A stretch of 64,000 nt of DNA from Sinorhizobium sp. A49 (GCF_002002725.1 NZ_MUNW01000049.1:1-64000); one strand, 5' to 3'. Shown: positions 28,248-38,142, counted from the stretch's first letter. Program-made: numbers and translations. Notes: generated from the sequence alone by a model not told the origin.

Positions 28248-30217
28248 TGCGTCCCGGATCGGTGCATGCAGCGTCGGCAATTTCGCCGAGGCTGATATTC
28301 TCTTCGGGGCTGGTCCTGTTAATCGTGCTTGCGATCCTGGCGCTGATGCAGGGCGGCAGCCTTGTTGCCTGGAGCGATATTGCCGCGGCGCCCTTTCGCC
28401 CCGAAACACTGGCCCAAGCCATCATCGAGACAATCCGCGCGCCCAGGCTTTCGGCTGCGATCCTGGTCGGCATCTGTCTTGCTGTCGCCGGCGCCGTCAT
28501 GCAGACGGTGCTCCGCAACCCGCTTGCTGCACCCGATATTCTGGCGGTGACAACGGGCGCGCAGCTTGCGCTGGTCATCGTGACACTGCTTCTGCCGTTC
28601 TATGTACCGAGCCTTGCGGCGACCGTCTTCGGTGGCGTGTTCGGCGGGCTCGCCTGCCTGACGCTCGGGGGAGGCCTCCGTGCGCCGCCGGTGCGTCTGG
28701 CGCTTGCCGGCATCGCCGTGTCGCTGTCGTTCGCGGCGATTTCATCGGCCATCGTCCTCATGGCCGACGATCGGGCCTCCGGCATCGTCCTCTGGTCGGC
28801 CGGAATCCTCGACCAGACGGGCTGGACGAAGGTCGCAACCGTCGGGCCTGCCGTCGCCATCGGGCTCTTCGTCGTCGCTATGATGGCGCGAGCGCTTGAT
28901 CTGCTCGGGCTCGGCGAGGATTCGGCAAAGGGTCTTGGCATCACCAGAACGGTGACTGTGCTTGCCCTTGGTGCAAGCGTGGTGCTGGCCGGCGCGGCCG
29001 TGACGCTCGGCGGTCCCATCGGCTTCGTCGGCCTCGCCGTTCCCAATCTGATCCGTGGCATCGGCATTACCCGGCATCGCCAGGTCATTCCGCTTTCGGC
29101 GCTGTGGGGTGCGGTGGTCGTGCTGCTGGCCGACGTCACGGCACAATGGCTAAGCGCCGAAGGCTCGTCGATCCCGACCGGGGCGATCGTTGCCTGCCTT
29201 GGGGCACCGACAATGCTCATTCTGTTGCGCTTTGCCAGGATTGGCCAGGAACAGCGGCCAAGGGCGCTTTCGATATCCTCTCGGCTGCCGGCCGGTATCC
29301 TCCTTGCAATTCTGCTGGTCGCATCGGCGATTGCTGTCGTGTTGGCACTCGCTGTAGGCGACGGTGTCGCCAAGACAATGGCGGAGTTAGCGGCCGTGTT
29401 CGATTTGCGGGCGCCGCGCCTGCTTGTCGCCATGGGGGCCGGCATGCTTCTCGCGGGTGCTGGCGTCTTCCTTCAGGCGGCCACCCGCAATCCGCTGTGC
29501 GGGCCGGAAACCTTGGGTCTGGCGCAGGGGGCTGCACTCTTCAGTCTTGCGGCGCTTCTGGGCGGGTTGCTGCCGGGATCGTTCGGCTTCCAGCTGGTGG
29601 CGGCCGCAGGCTCCTTTGCCGCCCTGTTCTGCCTCTTTGCCTTCGGGGTCCATCGCACACCGGAAAGGCTGGTGCTTTACGGCATTGCCCTTGCGGCGAG
29701 CCTCGGCGCCTGCGGCACCATCGTCGTCGTCGAGGCACGGCTGCAGGCGACGCAGGCCCTGTCGTGGCTGGCGGGTTCCACCCACGCCCGCGGCATGGAC
29801 GATGTAACCGCGCTGCTCCCATGGCTCGCGTTCCTGCTCATTGCGGCCGTGTCATTCTGCTCACGGCTCGATGTGCTGGTCCTCGGTGATGATACGGCAC
29901 GGTCGCTGGGGCTTTCGACCAGCAGAACCCGTTTTGCTGCGGCGGCGATGGCAGCCACTTTCGTCGCCGGCGCGGTGTCGTCCATTGGCGCCATCGGCTT
30001 CGTCGGTCTGCTCGCGCCGCATGCGGCAAGGCTTCTCGCCGGCCCGAAACATGCGCGCCTTCTGCCTGTCTCGATGGCTCTCGGCGCCATCCTCGTCGTC
30101 ATCGCCGACATGGTCGGGCGCAGCATCATCGCGCCACGTGAGTTGCCGGCGGGCATCGTGACCGCATTGGTCGGGGCGCCAGTGTTCGCCCTGCTGATGC
30201 ACCGTCGTCGCTCTTAG
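28247..30217 (+). CDS. fhuB: Ferric-hydroxamate permease, tandem fused (FhuB type)
   Basis: 656 residues from GTG 28247. Two FecCD-type halves are fused: the first carries APDILAVTTGAQLALV and GPIGFVGLAVPNLIRGI, the second CGPETLGLAQGAALFSL and GAIGFVGLLAPHAARLL. Fusion of both halves in one chain and this length are the hallmarks of FhuB. About 18-20 membrane segments are expected. It transports ferric siderophore delivered by FhuD and is driven by FhuC. Confidence 0.9.
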   Translation: MRPGSVHAASAISPRLIFSSGLVLLIVLAILALMQGGSLVAWSDIAAAPFRPETLAQAIIETIRAPRLSAAILVGICLAVAGAVMQTVLRNPLAAPDILAVTTGAQLALVIVTLLLPFYVPSLAATVFGGVFGGLACLTLGGGLRAPPVRLALAGIAVSLSFAAISSAIVLMADDRASGIVLWSAGILDQTGWTKVATVGPAVAIGLFVVAMMARALDLLGLGEDSAKGLGITRTVTVLALGASVVLAGAAVTLGGPIGFVGLAVPNLIRGIGITRHRQVIPLSALWGAVVVLLADVTAQWLSAEGSSIPTGAIVACLGAPTMLILLRFARIGQEQRPRALSISSRLPAGILLAILLVASAIAVVLALAVGDGVAKTMAELAAVFDLRAPRLLVAMGAGMLLAGAGVFLQAATRNPLCGPETLGLAQGAALFSLAALLGGLLPGSFGFQLVAAAGSFAALFCLFAFGVHRTPERLVLYGIALAASLGACGTIVVVEARLQATQALSWLAGSTHARGMDDVTALLPWLAFLLIAAVSFCSRLDVLVLGDDTARSLGLSTSRTRFAAAAMAATFVAGAVSSIGAIGFVGLLAPHAARLLAGPKHARLLPVSMALGAILVVIADMVGRSIIAPRELPAGIVTALVGAPVFALLMHRRRS

Positions 30218-30447
30218 TTGCGGAATATACCCTTGTAGTAGGCTCCGTTCCTCGGCGGAGGCTTATTGACGACGACCGCAGGACGCTTGCTTTTCCTGGG
30301 TCCGGCCGAAGGCTTTCCCGATGCGTCCACATTGCGTGTTGAGCGGTCCTGCGATCCGTGTTGGGCTGCGGCGGGGTCCAGGGCACCGGTGCCGATCGTG
30401 AAGGCTAGGACTGCAATGACTGACAGTCCGCGGAGCAATCTGCGCAT
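30214..30447 (-). CDS. Small secreted basic protein (77 aa)
   Basis: Starts at ATG 30447, with GAGGATGG before it. A signal peptide (MRRLLRGLSVIAVLAFTIGTG, probable cleavage after PAAA) precedes a short basic, proline-rich tail containing KSKRPAVVVNKPPPRNGAYYKG. The last four bases overlap the fhuB stop on the other strand. No family was recognised; it is probably periplasmic. A longer upstream frame (to 30591) has no signal-like start and was not used. Confidence 0.6.
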   Translation of the reverse strand: MRRLLRGLSVIAVLAFTIGTGALDPAAAQHGSQDRSTRNVDASGKPSAGPRKSKRPAVVVNKPPPRNGAYYKGIFRN

Positions 30448-30685
30448 TGTTCCATCCTCATGTTGCCGGGTTGCGGTAAGCGATCGCATGAGCCTGCATT
30501 GACGATGTGACGCTGCCGTCGCCGGGTCGGCGCCACAATGCCGGCCAGACCCGATCCTCGCCTGGAAAAGGCGCGCTTTGCAACCCAGCATGTGGACGCT
30601 GCGGGCCGCATTCTACTTTGGATCGGCTGAGTTCGCGCCGATCAAATGGTAACATCGCGCCTGCAAGCGGACGAGGGCGAGTGAC

Positions 30686-31051
30686 ATGCTGAGCGCGGAC
30701 CGAAGTGACCGAGGGCCATTCTGGACACGACCCATTCCGGTGGGACAGGCGGAACTCAGCCCGTCCGTTCTCAATGAGATTGACGCGAACGGGGGACGAA
30801 CCGGATTTCGCGGCTACGTCCTGCAGATCTTCGACGCACTGGATGCACCGCCCTCGGGTGTTCTGGAAATCGCGTTCAATCGAAAGCAGCACCGCGCCTG
30901 CGGCATTTACGAGAGCGAAGCATCGGGCCCTGCTGCCCGGCGGGATCGTGTCGTCTTGATGACCGATCCGGTCTGGTTTGCCGCCTCGACGCCGCAGGAG
31001 GCCGCAAACGTGCTGTTTCAAACGTTGGTCGACCGCGCACCTGATCTCTAG
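30686..31051 (+). CDS. Hypothetical protein (121 aa)
   Basis: A soluble 121-residue protein, MLSADRSDRGPFWTR at the start, with alternating structure-like sequence and a helical C-terminus TPQEAANVLFQTLVDRAPDL. A GAGGGCGAG purine run precedes the ATG. The opposite strand is also open, but its product is Arg/Gln-rich and shadow-like. No family was recognised. Confidence 0.5.
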   Translation: MLSADRSDRGPFWTRPIPVGQAELSPSVLNEIDANGGRTGFRGYVLQIFDALDAPPSGVLEIAFNRKQHRACGIYESEASGPAARRDRVVLMTDPVWFAASTPQEAANVLFQTLVDRAPDL

Positions 31052-31141
31052 GTGTGCGAGACCGCCGGCCTGTGTCGCGGCGGCCATGTGGAACGTCACT
31101 CCGGTCAGGATGTCGAGACGGCCTCTTGTCGGCGACGGCTG

Positions 31142-32845
31142 CTATCGACCGGCTGGGAAAAGCCAGTCCGGCAGCCGCGCCGGCACGCTTCCGGTCAGCG
31201 CCGCCGTCACGCAATCGGCAAGGTTGCCAAGGCGAACCGCACGGCCGGACAGGCCGGGGCCGTAATGGGCATATTTACCCGAATTGGTCATCAGTGCGCG
31301 GGTCCGCGTCGGGAACACCGGTTCCGAGATCGAGCACCAACAGAGATCGGGCAAGACCTGTACGCCGCTCGCCTCAAGGGTGGCAAGGATGCCTTCGGCG
31401 CGCGCGGCGGCAATCACCTCGCGGCCAGCCGTAACGATGACAGCGACATCCTTGTGTCGTGTGCGACCATCAAGCGCCGCGGCCAGGGCCCGGCATTCGT
31501 TGAGCGACGCATGAGGGCTGCCGATGGCAACGAGTTCCACGTCCTCGGGGCCGTCGTTCAGCACCGTCCAGGCGGCTGCCATCTCGGCGCGCGTGATTGT
31601 TACAGCATCAGCTTCGCTTTTCGCCGCACCTTCTGCCTCCGGCGTAACGCCTTCGATGTGCAGCATGGGGGCGGCGGACGTCGTCCCGAAGGCAGCGCAG
31701 AGTGCCTTCAGGTCGTCGGGCGAAGGTTTTGCCGCGGCAAGGCCGCGCAGAAGCGGGATACGATCCGGCGCGGCGCGCCCGGCGAGATAGCCGATCAGCG
31801 GCCAGAAGGCATCGTCCACGGCTTCGGGCAGATCCACGTCGATGACGCGGCTCGCCCTGCGGTGTTCGTCGAGATAGACGCCGGAGAGCGGCGCGCGGCC
31901 CGTCAGCGCGATGCAGAGATCGAGGAAGTCAGGGTGTTTTGCCGTCCGCGCGCCGAGCACGGTATTGGCGTAGATAACGGCGTTCGATTCCGCCCATGCA
32001 ATCGCTTCGCCGGCCTCAGGCGCGCTGTCGAGCAGATAGGGCGAACAGGTGAAGGTCGGGCGGCAGCCCATGCGGACATAGGCGTCGGCAAGGCGGGCTG
32101 CGGGGTTGCCAAAGGAAGACGGTACACCCTGCGCCTGCCAGTTGGCGCGGTCGACCGAGATGGCGTTCATCGTGGTCGGCAATCGGACCCGCGCGCCCAT
32201 GTCGGCCATTTTCTCGGCGAAGGTCAGGTTGGCAGGGCTGGCATAGATGCAGCCGTCGATATGCCCCTGGGTGACGCTGACAAGATGTGTCGCACCCTGC
32301 TGCGCCGCCATGGAACAGATGATGCGCATGGCTGCCTCAACCGCCACGCCGTCGCGGCCTTCCAGCATGGCGCGGTCCGCGTCATCAAGGTCGAGTCTTG
32401 CGGTCGCAGGCGGGGCGATCTCGATCGTCAGCCCGTCGGCCTCGATCGCCGTATCGGTGATGCGCGCAGACTTTGCCTCGGCGAGCGCTGCGAAAGCATC
32501 GCGTGAGAGCCGAAGGACGGGCAACTGCTTGTCGAACATCTCGGCTGCAATCAGCGCGCCCAGCGTCAGCACGTCCTCTGCCTCGGAAAAGACGAGGGCT
32601 GCCGGCGCGCGGCCGGTCAATGCCAGATCGAGAAGCACGCCCGAGCCGGTGCAGGAGCCCCGGCTCGACGGCATCATCAGGATACTGCCGGTGAGACAGA
32701 CCCCGTGCAGCGGGTGGTGAACATCGATCACCGCTCCGCTCGCCGGGTCGACGCCGCCCCAGAAGCTCAGTGCTTCCGGGGCGGCAACGATAGGTCCCTC
32801 AGCGGTGCCGCCAAGGATGCTGTGAGCGGTGATCGTATTTGTCAT
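31142..32845 (-). CDS. Aconitase X, probable cis-3-hydroxy-L-proline dehydratase
   Basis: 567 residues from ATG 32845, overlapping the hypRE stop (ATGA). It is the fused form of aconitase X: an N-terminal swivelling small domain with [10 protein letters not shown] at 60-70 (DUF126), then the large DUF521 domain with [40 protein letters not shown] and [12 protein letters not shown]. Bacterial enzymes of this type in hydroxyproline clusters dehydrate cis-3-hydroxy-L-proline to pyrroline-2-carboxylate. The reductase that would complete the route to L-proline (HypS) is encoded at 39986, which supports the call. Confidence 0.82.
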   Translation of the reverse strand: MTNTITAHSILGGTAEGPIVAAPEALSFWGGVDPASGAVIDVHHPLHGVCLTGSILMMPSSRGSCTGSGVLLDLALTGRAPAALVFSEAEDVLTLGALIAAEMFDKQLPVLRLSRDAFAALAEAKSARITDTAIEADGLTIEIAPPATARLDLDDADRAMLEGRDGVAVEAAMRIICSMAAQQGATHLVSVTQGHIDGCIYASPANLTFAEKMADMGARVRLPTTMNAISVDRANWQAQGVPSSFGNPAARLADAYVRMGCRPTFTCSPYLLDSAPEAGEAIAWAESNAVIYANTVLGARTAKHPDFLDLCIALTGRAPLSGVYLDEHRRASRVIDVDLPEAVDDAFWPLIGYLAGRAAPDRIPLLRGLAAAKPSPDDLKALCAAFGTTSAAPMLHIEGVTPEAEGAAKSEADAVTITRAEMAAAWTVLNDGPEDVELVAIGSPHASLNECRALAAALDGRTRHKDVAVIVTAGREVIAAARAEGILATLEASGVQVLPDLCWCSISEPVFPTRTRALMTNSGKYAHYGPGLSGRAVRLGNLADCVTAALTGSVPARLPDWLFPAGR

Positions 32846-33843
32846 TTGACGACGAAGCCGTGTGCGAAGGGGTCGCGATCGTCGATGAAGATCGTGTTGA
32901 TGCCGGTCATGCGCGCCCATCCGGCGATCGAGGGGATGATGGCGTCGCGGTCGGCGACCTTGGTCGCCGCCTCGACCCGACCCTTGAACAGCGAGCCGAT
33001 GATCGATTCATGCACGAATTCGTCGCCGACCTTCAGCTTGCCCTTGGCGGCCAGCTGCGCCATGCGCGCCGAGGTGCCCGTGCCACAGGGCGAGCGGTCG
33101 ATCGCCTTTTCGCCGTAGAACACGGCGTTGCGGGCGTGCGCTTCGGCCTGCGTCGGCTTGCCCGTCCATTGGATGTGGCTGAGCCCCTTGATCTCCGGAT
33201 GCTCGGGATGGACGAACTCGTACTTCGCGTTCAAGGCGGCGCGCAGCTTCGGGCTCCAGCCGATCAATTCGCCGGCCGTGTGGTCGGCCATATCGCGAAA
33301 ATTCTTTTGCGGCTCGACGATGGCGTAGAAGTTGCCGCCATAGGCGACGTCGACGACGATCTCGCCGAGGCCTTCGACTTCGGCGGTCAGTCCCTCGGCA
33401 TAGAGGAAACCGGGCACGTTGGTCAGGCGCACTTCCTCGACGAAGCGGCCCTCCTGGCGGTAGCTGATGTCGACCTTGCCGGCCGGCGCGTCGATCGACA
33501 GCTTGCCGGGCTCGCGCGGCGTGATCAGGCCGTTCTCGATCGCCATGGTGATCGTGCCGATGGTGCCGTGGCCGCACATGGGCAGGCAGCCGGAGGTCTC
33601 GATGAACAGCACCGCAACGTCGCAATCGGGACGCGTCGGCGGGTAGAGGATCGAGCCGGACATCATGTCATGGCCACGCGGCTCGAACATCAGGCCGGTG
33701 CGGATCCAGTCGAATTCCCGGAGGAAATGGGCGCGCTTTTCCAGCATGTTGGCGCCTTCCAGACGAGGGCCGCCGCCGGAAACGAGGCGGACGGGATTGC
33801 CACAGGTGTGCCCGTCGATGCAGGAGAAAGTGTAGGTGGCCAT
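32842..33843 (-). CDS. hypRE: 4-hydroxyproline 2-epimerase
   Basis: 333 residues of the proline racemase fold. Both catalytic cysteines are present: Cys90 in PMCGHGTIG and Cys253 in SPCGTGTSA. This two-cysteine form marks an epimerase; related trans-3-hydroxyproline dehydratases replace one with threonine. It interconverts trans-4-hydroxy-L-proline and cis-4-hydroxy-D-proline, the entry step of the pathway. AGAGG lies 9 bases upstream of the ATG. It lies between hypO and the aconitase X gene. Confidence 0.93.
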   Translation of the reverse strand: MATYTFSCIDGHTCGNPVRLVSGGGPRLEGANMLEKRAHFLREFDWIRTGLMFEPRGHDMMSGSILYPPTRPDCDVAVLFIETSGCLPMCGHGTIGTITMAIENGLITPREPGKLSIDAPAGKVDISYRQEGRFVEEVRLTNVPGFLYAEGLTAEVEGLGEIVVDVAYGGNFYAIVEPQKNFRDMADHTAGELIGWSPKLRAALNAKYEFVHPEHPEIKGLSHIQWTGKPTQAEAHARNAVFYGEKAIDRSPCGTGTSARMAQLAAKGKLKVGDEFVHESIIGSLFKGRVEAATKVADRDAIIPSIAGWARMTGINTIFIDDRDPFAHGFVVK

Positions 33844-33857
33844 GGTCGAAACCTCTG

Positions 33858-35108
33858 TCAGAATCGTTGCGGCGAGAAGGGGGCGATGTCAATCGTCGGG
33901 GACTGGCTGGTCAGGAGATCCGCGACCAGCCGGGCGGTGCCCGCCGATTGGGTCAGGCCGAGATGGCCGTGACCGAAAGCATAGACGACCCGCGCCGTGG
34001 CGCGGGCGCGGCCGATGGCTGGAAGGCTGTCGGGCAGCGACGGGCGGAAACCCATCCACTGCACGCCACCCGTGGGCTTCAGACCCGGCAGGAAGGTTTG
34101 GGCCTTCTGCAGCATGGCCTCGGACCGACGATAATTCGGCGGTAGCTTCAGTCCGCCGAGTTCGACCGCACCGCCGACACGGATGCCGGTCGAAAGCCGG
34201 GTGACGACGAAGCCATGGCCGCCGAAGGTGACCTGCGTGCGCAGGTCGAAGGCATCTGCCGGCAGCGTCGTGTTGTAGCCGCGCTCGGTTTCGAGCGGGA
34301 TGCTCTCGCCCAAGGATTTGGCGATCCGGTGCGAGAAGGCGCCGGCCGCAAGCACGACCTGTGCTGCCCGCCGCGTGTTGCCGTTCGTCGTACGGACTTC
34401 GACGCCGTCGTCGATAGTTGCAAGGGCTGTAACCTCGGCGCGCTCGATGGCGCCGCCTCTGGAGCGGAAATGCTCCGCCAAGGCCAGCGTATAGATCTTG
34501 GGGTCGGCGATCGAGTACCAGCCCGGCGTAAAGGTGCCATGGGTGAAGCGGGGTGCCAGGCCCGGCTGGATTCCAGCCATCTCGGCAGCGCCCATATGGC
34601 GGAACTCGATACCGTGCTTTGCGCGCGCGTCCCATCCGGGCTGCGAGGCCTTGAGTTCAGCTTCGCTCTCATAGACCTGGAGATTGCCTTCCTTGCGCAG
34701 CATGGCCAAGGTGCCGGTTGCGGCAAGGAACGGCTCGAGCTCCGCTTTGGACAGGTCCATCATCGCCGTCTGGGCGGCGGTCGAATGGGCCACCCGCTTT
34801 GCAGAGCAGGCGCGCCAGAAGCGGAACATCCAAGGTGCTATCTGCGCGGCATAGGCCGGCGGCACGCTCAGCGGCCCGAGCGGGTCGAGCAGCCACTTCG
34901 GCGCCTTTTTCAGGATGCCGGGTGAGGCGAGCGGCAGGATGTCGGTGAAGGCAAAGGCCCCGGCATTGCCCGCCGAAGCCCCGGCCGCGGGACCCTCCCG
35001 GTCGAGCACGGTGACCGAAAGTCCCCGTGCCTGGGCCGCGATTGCTGCGGAAAGGCCGACAACGCCGGCGCCGATGACGATGACGTCAGGCTGAGCTGCA
35101 TCCTTCAT
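33858..35108 (-). CDS. hypO: FAD-dependent D-hydroxyproline oxidase/dehydrogenase
   Basis: 416 residues from ATG 35108 (MKDAAQPDVIVIGAGVVGLSAAIAAQARG). It has a DadA-type FAD site at the N-terminus and a C-terminal GHGHLGLTQSAGTARLVADLL. It should oxidise cis-4-hydroxy-D-proline to 4-hydroxy-1-pyrroline-2-carboxylate, the product that HypD deaminates. The function follows from its position after hypRE. The codons between 35165 and 35108 give an Arg-rich non-family leader and were left out. Confidence 0.85.
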   Translation of the reverse strand: MKDAAQPDVIVIGAGVVGLSAAIAAQARGLSVTVLDREGPAAGASAGNAGAFAFTDILPLASPGILKKAPKWLLDPLGPLSVPPAYAAQIAPWMFRFWRACSAKRVAHSTAAQTAMMDLSKAELEPFLAATGTLAMLRKEGNLQVYESEAELKASQPGWDARAKHGIEFRHMGAAEMAGIQPGLAPRFTHGTFTPGWYSIADPKIYTLALAEHFRSRGGAIERAEVTALATIDDGVEVRTTNGNTRRAAQVVLAAGAFSHRIAKSLGESIPLETERGYNTTLPADAFDLRTQVTFGGHGFVVTRLSTGIRVGGAVELGGLKLPPNYRRSEAMLQKAQTFLPGLKPTGGVQWMGFRPSLPDSLPAIGRARATARVVYAFGHGHLGLTQSAGTARLVADLLTSQSPTIDIAPFSPQRF

Positions 35109-35115
35109 GATCGGC

Positions 35116-35838
35116 TCAGTGCGTCGCTGCCAGAAACTTCTGCAGTTCTGGATCCTTCGGCGCACCGAACAGCGCTTCCGGCGGGGCGATCTCGGCCATC
35201 ACGCCCTTGTGGAAGAAGGCCACCCGATCGGACACTTCGCGGGCGAACTTCATCTCGTGGGTGACGCAGATCATCGTCATGCCCTCGGAGGCAAGCATGC
35301 GCAGCGTGTCGAGCACTTCGCCGACGAGCTGTGGGTCGAGCGCCGAGGTCACCTCGTCGAACAGCATGTATTCCGGCGACATGGCAAGGGCGCGGGCAAT
35401 CGCCATGCGCTGCTGCTGGCCGCCGGACATGCGGTTCGGGTAGACTGAAAGCTTCTCGCCGAGGCCGACATGCGTCAGTTGCTTGACGGCCATCTCCTCG
35501 GCCGCCTGCTTGGACTGGCCGAGCACCTTGCGCGGGGCGAGCATGACGTTTTCGAGCACGGTCAGGTGCGGAAAGGCGTTCCATTGCTGGAAGACGATGC
35601 CGATCTTGCTGCGCAGCTTGTTGAGATCCGTGCTCTTGGCATGAACTTCGGTGCCGTCGACCTTGATCCGGCCGGCATCGATCGGCTCGAGGCCGTTGAT
35701 GCAGGTGAGCAGGGTCGATTTTCCGGAGCCGGAGCCGCCGATGACGGTGACGACTTCACCCTTCTTCACGGTGAGGTCGATGCCTTTCAGAACTTCCAGC
35801 GTGCCGAAGGATTTGCGGACGTTTTCAATCTCAATCAT
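35116..35838 (-). CDS. Hydroxyproline ABC transporter ATP-binding protein
   Basis: 240 residues from ATG 35838, overlapping the permease stop by 8 bases. Walker A GGSGSGKST, signature MSGGQQQRMAIA, Walker B YMLFDEVTSALDPQ and the switch CVTHEMKFA. Here the usual DEP is DEV, a tolerated Walker B-adjacent variant. It belongs to the polar amino acid GlnQ family and probably to the hypMNPQ-type hydroxyproline importer; individual letters were not assigned. Confidence 0.85.
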   Translation of the reverse strand: MIEIENVRKSFGTLEVLKGIDLTVKKGEVVTVIGGSGSGKSTLLTCINGLEPIDAGRIKVDGTEVHAKSTDLNKLRSKIGIVFQQWNAFPHLTVLENVMLAPRKVLGQSKQAAEEMAVKQLTHVGLGEKLSVYPNRMSGGQQQRMAIARALAMSPEYMLFDEVTSALDPQLVGEVLDTLRMLASEGMTMICVTHEMKFAREVSDRVAFFHKGVMAEIAPPEALFGAPKDPELQKFLAATH

Positions 35839-36484
35839 TGGGGGACCACCGTTTTTCGAGATACCCACCAAGCCGGGCGATGGGGAAGCTGATGAGGAAA
35901 TAGATTGCACCGCAGATCAGGAGAATGAACAGCGGTTCCTGCAGGCGAGTGACGAGGATCTGCGAGGCGCGCAGAAGCTCGATCAGGCCGAGCCAGAGCA
36001 CGAGCGCGGAATCCTTCATGACGCCGAGCGTGAGGCCGATCCACGACGGAAGCGAGACGCGGGTGGCAAGCGGCGCCACGATATAGCGCATGTCCTGCCA
36101 CCAGGTCATGCCGAGCGAGCGCGCCGCGCGGCGTGTGGTTGCCGGCACGGACGAAATGCCGCCGCGCACGATCTCGGTACAATAGGCGGCCGTGTAGAGC
36201 GACAGCACCACGCAGGAGGTCGTAAACGGAGCCCAGCCCAGTTTGGCAATGGACTGAAAGGCATTGGCCAGCACGAGCTGGATCAGAAGCGGAACGGAGC
36301 GAAAAACATCGAGCACGAAGGTCAGCGGCATGGACCAGTATGGTCCGGCCTGGACTCGGATCACCCCGAAAAGGATGCCGAGCAGCGTGCCGGCTGCAAC
36401 CGAGACGGCGGTGACAGCGAGCGTCATCGCCGCGCCTTGTGCCAGGAAGGCGAGATCACTCCAAGTGAGGGCGGTACTGAACAT
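35831..36484 (-). CDS. Hydroxyproline ABC transporter permease
   Basis: 217 residues with five or so hydrophobic segments. HisM-family pattern: VLDVFRSVPLLIQLVLANAF and the EAA loop VPATTRRAARSLGMTWWQDMRYIVAPLATRVSLPSWIGL. It forms a heterodimeric channel with the next permease (36497-37162), 12 bases away. Confidence 0.87.
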   Translation of the reverse strand: MFSTALTWSDLAFLAQGAAMTLAVTAVSVAAGTLLGILFGVIRVQAGPYWSMPLTFVLDVFRSVPLLIQLVLANAFQSIAKLGWAPFTTSCVVLSLYTAAYCTEIVRGGISSVPATTRRAARSLGMTWWQDMRYIVAPLATRVSLPSWIGLTLGVMKDSALVLWLGLIELLRASQILVTRLQEPLFILLICGAIYFLISFPIARLGGYLEKRWSPND

Positions 36485-36496
36485 CTCTCACCTCTC

Positions 36497-37162
36497 TCAG
36501 TAGCGGAACATGCGCGAGGCGATTGCTCGAGCAGCGAGGGTTACGGCCTTGGCGATGACGTAGTAGATCACCGCGGCAAGCGCGAAGAATTCGAAGGTGC
36601 GGAACGACCGGGCGTTCAGTTCCTGGGTGACGCCGGCCAGGTCCGTGTTCATGCCGACGGTGACGCCAAGCGAGGTCATCAGGATTGCCCAGACCATCTG
36701 GTTGGTGGTCGGCAGGAAGGCGACGCGCATCATCTGCGGCAGAATGATGTACCGGAAGGCCTGCAGCGCCGTCATGCCGAGCGAACGGCCGGCACGGGCT
36801 TGCGTATCCGGTATTGCTTTGAGGGCGCCGCGGAAGTTTTCCGCCAGATAGCCCGCGTTGTTGAAGGCAATGCCGACGAGCAGCGCCGTGTAGGGGCTCA
36901 GATGGATGCCGAAATTGCCGAGGCCGAAGTGAGCCATGTAGATCTGGAACAGCGCGGGCGTATTGCGCGCGATCTCGATCCAGGCGGTGGCAAAACCGCT
37001 GAGGGCGCGGTTGCCGGACAGGCGGAACCCTGTCAATGCCAGCGCGCATACGACGCCGATGAGCATGGACAGCAGCGCGATCTGCAGCGTGATCAGCGCA
37101 CCGTCGAGCATTTGCGGCAATGCTTTCAGCGCCTGGTTCCAGTGGAAGGTGTAATTGAACAT
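36497..37162 (-). CDS. Hydroxyproline ABC transporter permease
   Basis: 221 residues. WIEIARNTPALFQIYMAHFG and the EAA loop IPDTQARAGRSLGMTALQAFRYIILPQMMRVAFLP place it in the HisQM family. It is separated from the binding-protein gene by a large structured spacer. Substrate specificity is inferred from the surrounding hyp genes. Confidence 0.87.
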   Translation of the reverse strand: MFNYTFHWNQALKALPQMLDGALITLQIALLSMLIGVVCALALTGFRLSGNRALSGFATAWIEIARNTPALFQIYMAHFGLGNFGIHLSPYTALLVGIAFNNAGYLAENFRGALKAIPDTQARAGRSLGMTALQAFRYIILPQMMRVAFLPTTNQMVWAILMTSLGVTVGMNTDLAGVTQELNARSFRTFEFFALAAVIYYVIAKAVTLAARAIASRMFRY

Positions 37163-37190
37163 CGCCGTCTCACCTTTTCGAAAATGAGCG

Positions 37191-37290
37191 ATACCAATAT
37201 GCGCTGATATTGGCCGATTGCCCCGGAGTGTCCGGCCTTTAGCCGCCTGACGGCCCCACGCAATCGGTCAATATCAACGCATCTTGGTAT
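37191..37290. repeat. 100-base imperfect palindrome in the hyp transporter operon
   Basis: The 30-base arm 37191-37220 (starts ATACCAATATGCG) pairs with 37261-37290 (ends GCATCTTGGTAT) at 27 of 30 positions, around a 40-base GC-rich centre. Two of the three mismatches can form G-U pairs in one RNA strand. The form resembles a short palindromic mobile element. It lies between the binding-protein and permease genes. Confidence 0.6.
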
Positions 37291-37322
37291 GACGGCGCGA
37301 GGCAAGTGCCTCGCGCCGTCAT
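37289..37322 (-). terminator. Intercistronic hairpin after the hydroxyproline binding-protein gene
   Basis: Perfect 16-base arms (37289-37304, 37307-37322) with an AG loop, 14 bases after the stop codon on the minus strand. No T-tract follows. Such structures stabilise abundant binding-protein transcripts and reduce downstream permease expression. Confidence 0.75.
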
Positions 37323-37335
37323 TGAAACGCACAGA

Positions 37336-38142
37336 TTAGCGGTAGACGCCGTTTACTGCCAGCGAAGGTAGCTCGCCGCCGACCCACTTTTCGTAGAGTT
37401 CAGCATAGCGGCCGGTGCGGACCTGCTGGTTGATGAAGAGGTTCAGGTAGTTGATGAGGCCGTATTCTTCGCGGTTGGTGAAGAGGGCCACGTAGTCGAT
37501 GTCGAACGGTGCCTTGCCGACGACCGAGATACCGGCGAACTTGCCGGTCTTCACGTTGGCCTGGGCGACGGTCGAAGTCGATACGGTTGCGTCGATCTGG
37601 CCCTGGCTAAGCGCGAGGAACACGTCGGCCTGCGTCTGGTAAGGACGGAATTCGCCCGCACCCCATTCCTTGACCTGCTTTTCCAGAGCGATGGCTTCGA
37701 AGGTGCCGGCCGTGGCGCCGACAACTTTGCCCTTCATGTCCTCGAAGGACTTGATGCCGGTCTTGTCATTGGCGGTCACTGCCATTTCGAAGGCGAAGTA
37801 GGGAACGGTCATACCAACGGTCTTGGCGCGCTCGAGCGTGTCGGAGGTCGAAGCGACGCCGACGTCGACGCGTCCGGACATCAGCGCGGGAATGCGCTCG
37901 GGGAAGGGAGTTTCGACGATCTCGGCCGTGACGCCAAGTGCCTTTGCCAGGTCGTTGCAGTAGTCGACGTCGAAGCCGACCGGATTGTTGTTCTCGTCGC
38001 GAGAACCCATCGGCGGGAAGTCAAGAACCACTGCGCAACGCAGCGTACCCGAGCCGATGATGTCATCCAGCTTGTCGGCATGGGCCGGGCTGGTCAGAGC
38101 AGTGGCGGCAACGAGGCCGAAGGCTAGGACCGAGGTCTTCAT
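37336..38142 (-). CDS. Hydroxyproline ABC transporter substrate-binding protein
   Basis: 268 residues from ATG 38142, with GGGAGAGAG upstream. Signal peptide MKTSVLAFGLVAATALTSPAHA, then a family-3 binding protein pattern: GTLRCAVVLDFPPMGSRDENNNPVGFDVDYCNDLAKALGV. It is periplasmic and the first gene of the transporter-catabolism operon. A GntR-type operator motif lies 80-97 bases upstream. It corresponds to the HypM-type binding protein of Sinorhizobium by context. Confidence 0.9.
   Translation of the reverse strand: MKTSVLAFGLVAATALTSPAHADKLDDIIGSGTLRCAVVLDFPPMGSRDENNNPVGFDVDYCNDLAKALGVTAEIVETPFPERIPALMSGRVDVGVASTSDTLERAKTVGMTVPYFAFEMAVTANDKTGIKSFEDMKGKVVGATAGTFEAIALEKQVKEWGAGEFRPYQTQADVFLALSQGQIDATVSTSTVAQANVKTGKFAGISVVGKAPFDIDYVALFTNREEYGLINYLNLFINQQVRTGRYAELYEKWVGGELPSLAVNGVYR

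Noticed and set aside
30458-31099. 213-residue minus-strand frame opposite the 121-aa gene
   Set aside because: Composition is shadow-like (Arg, Gln, Gly) with no start signal; the plus-strand frame is better.
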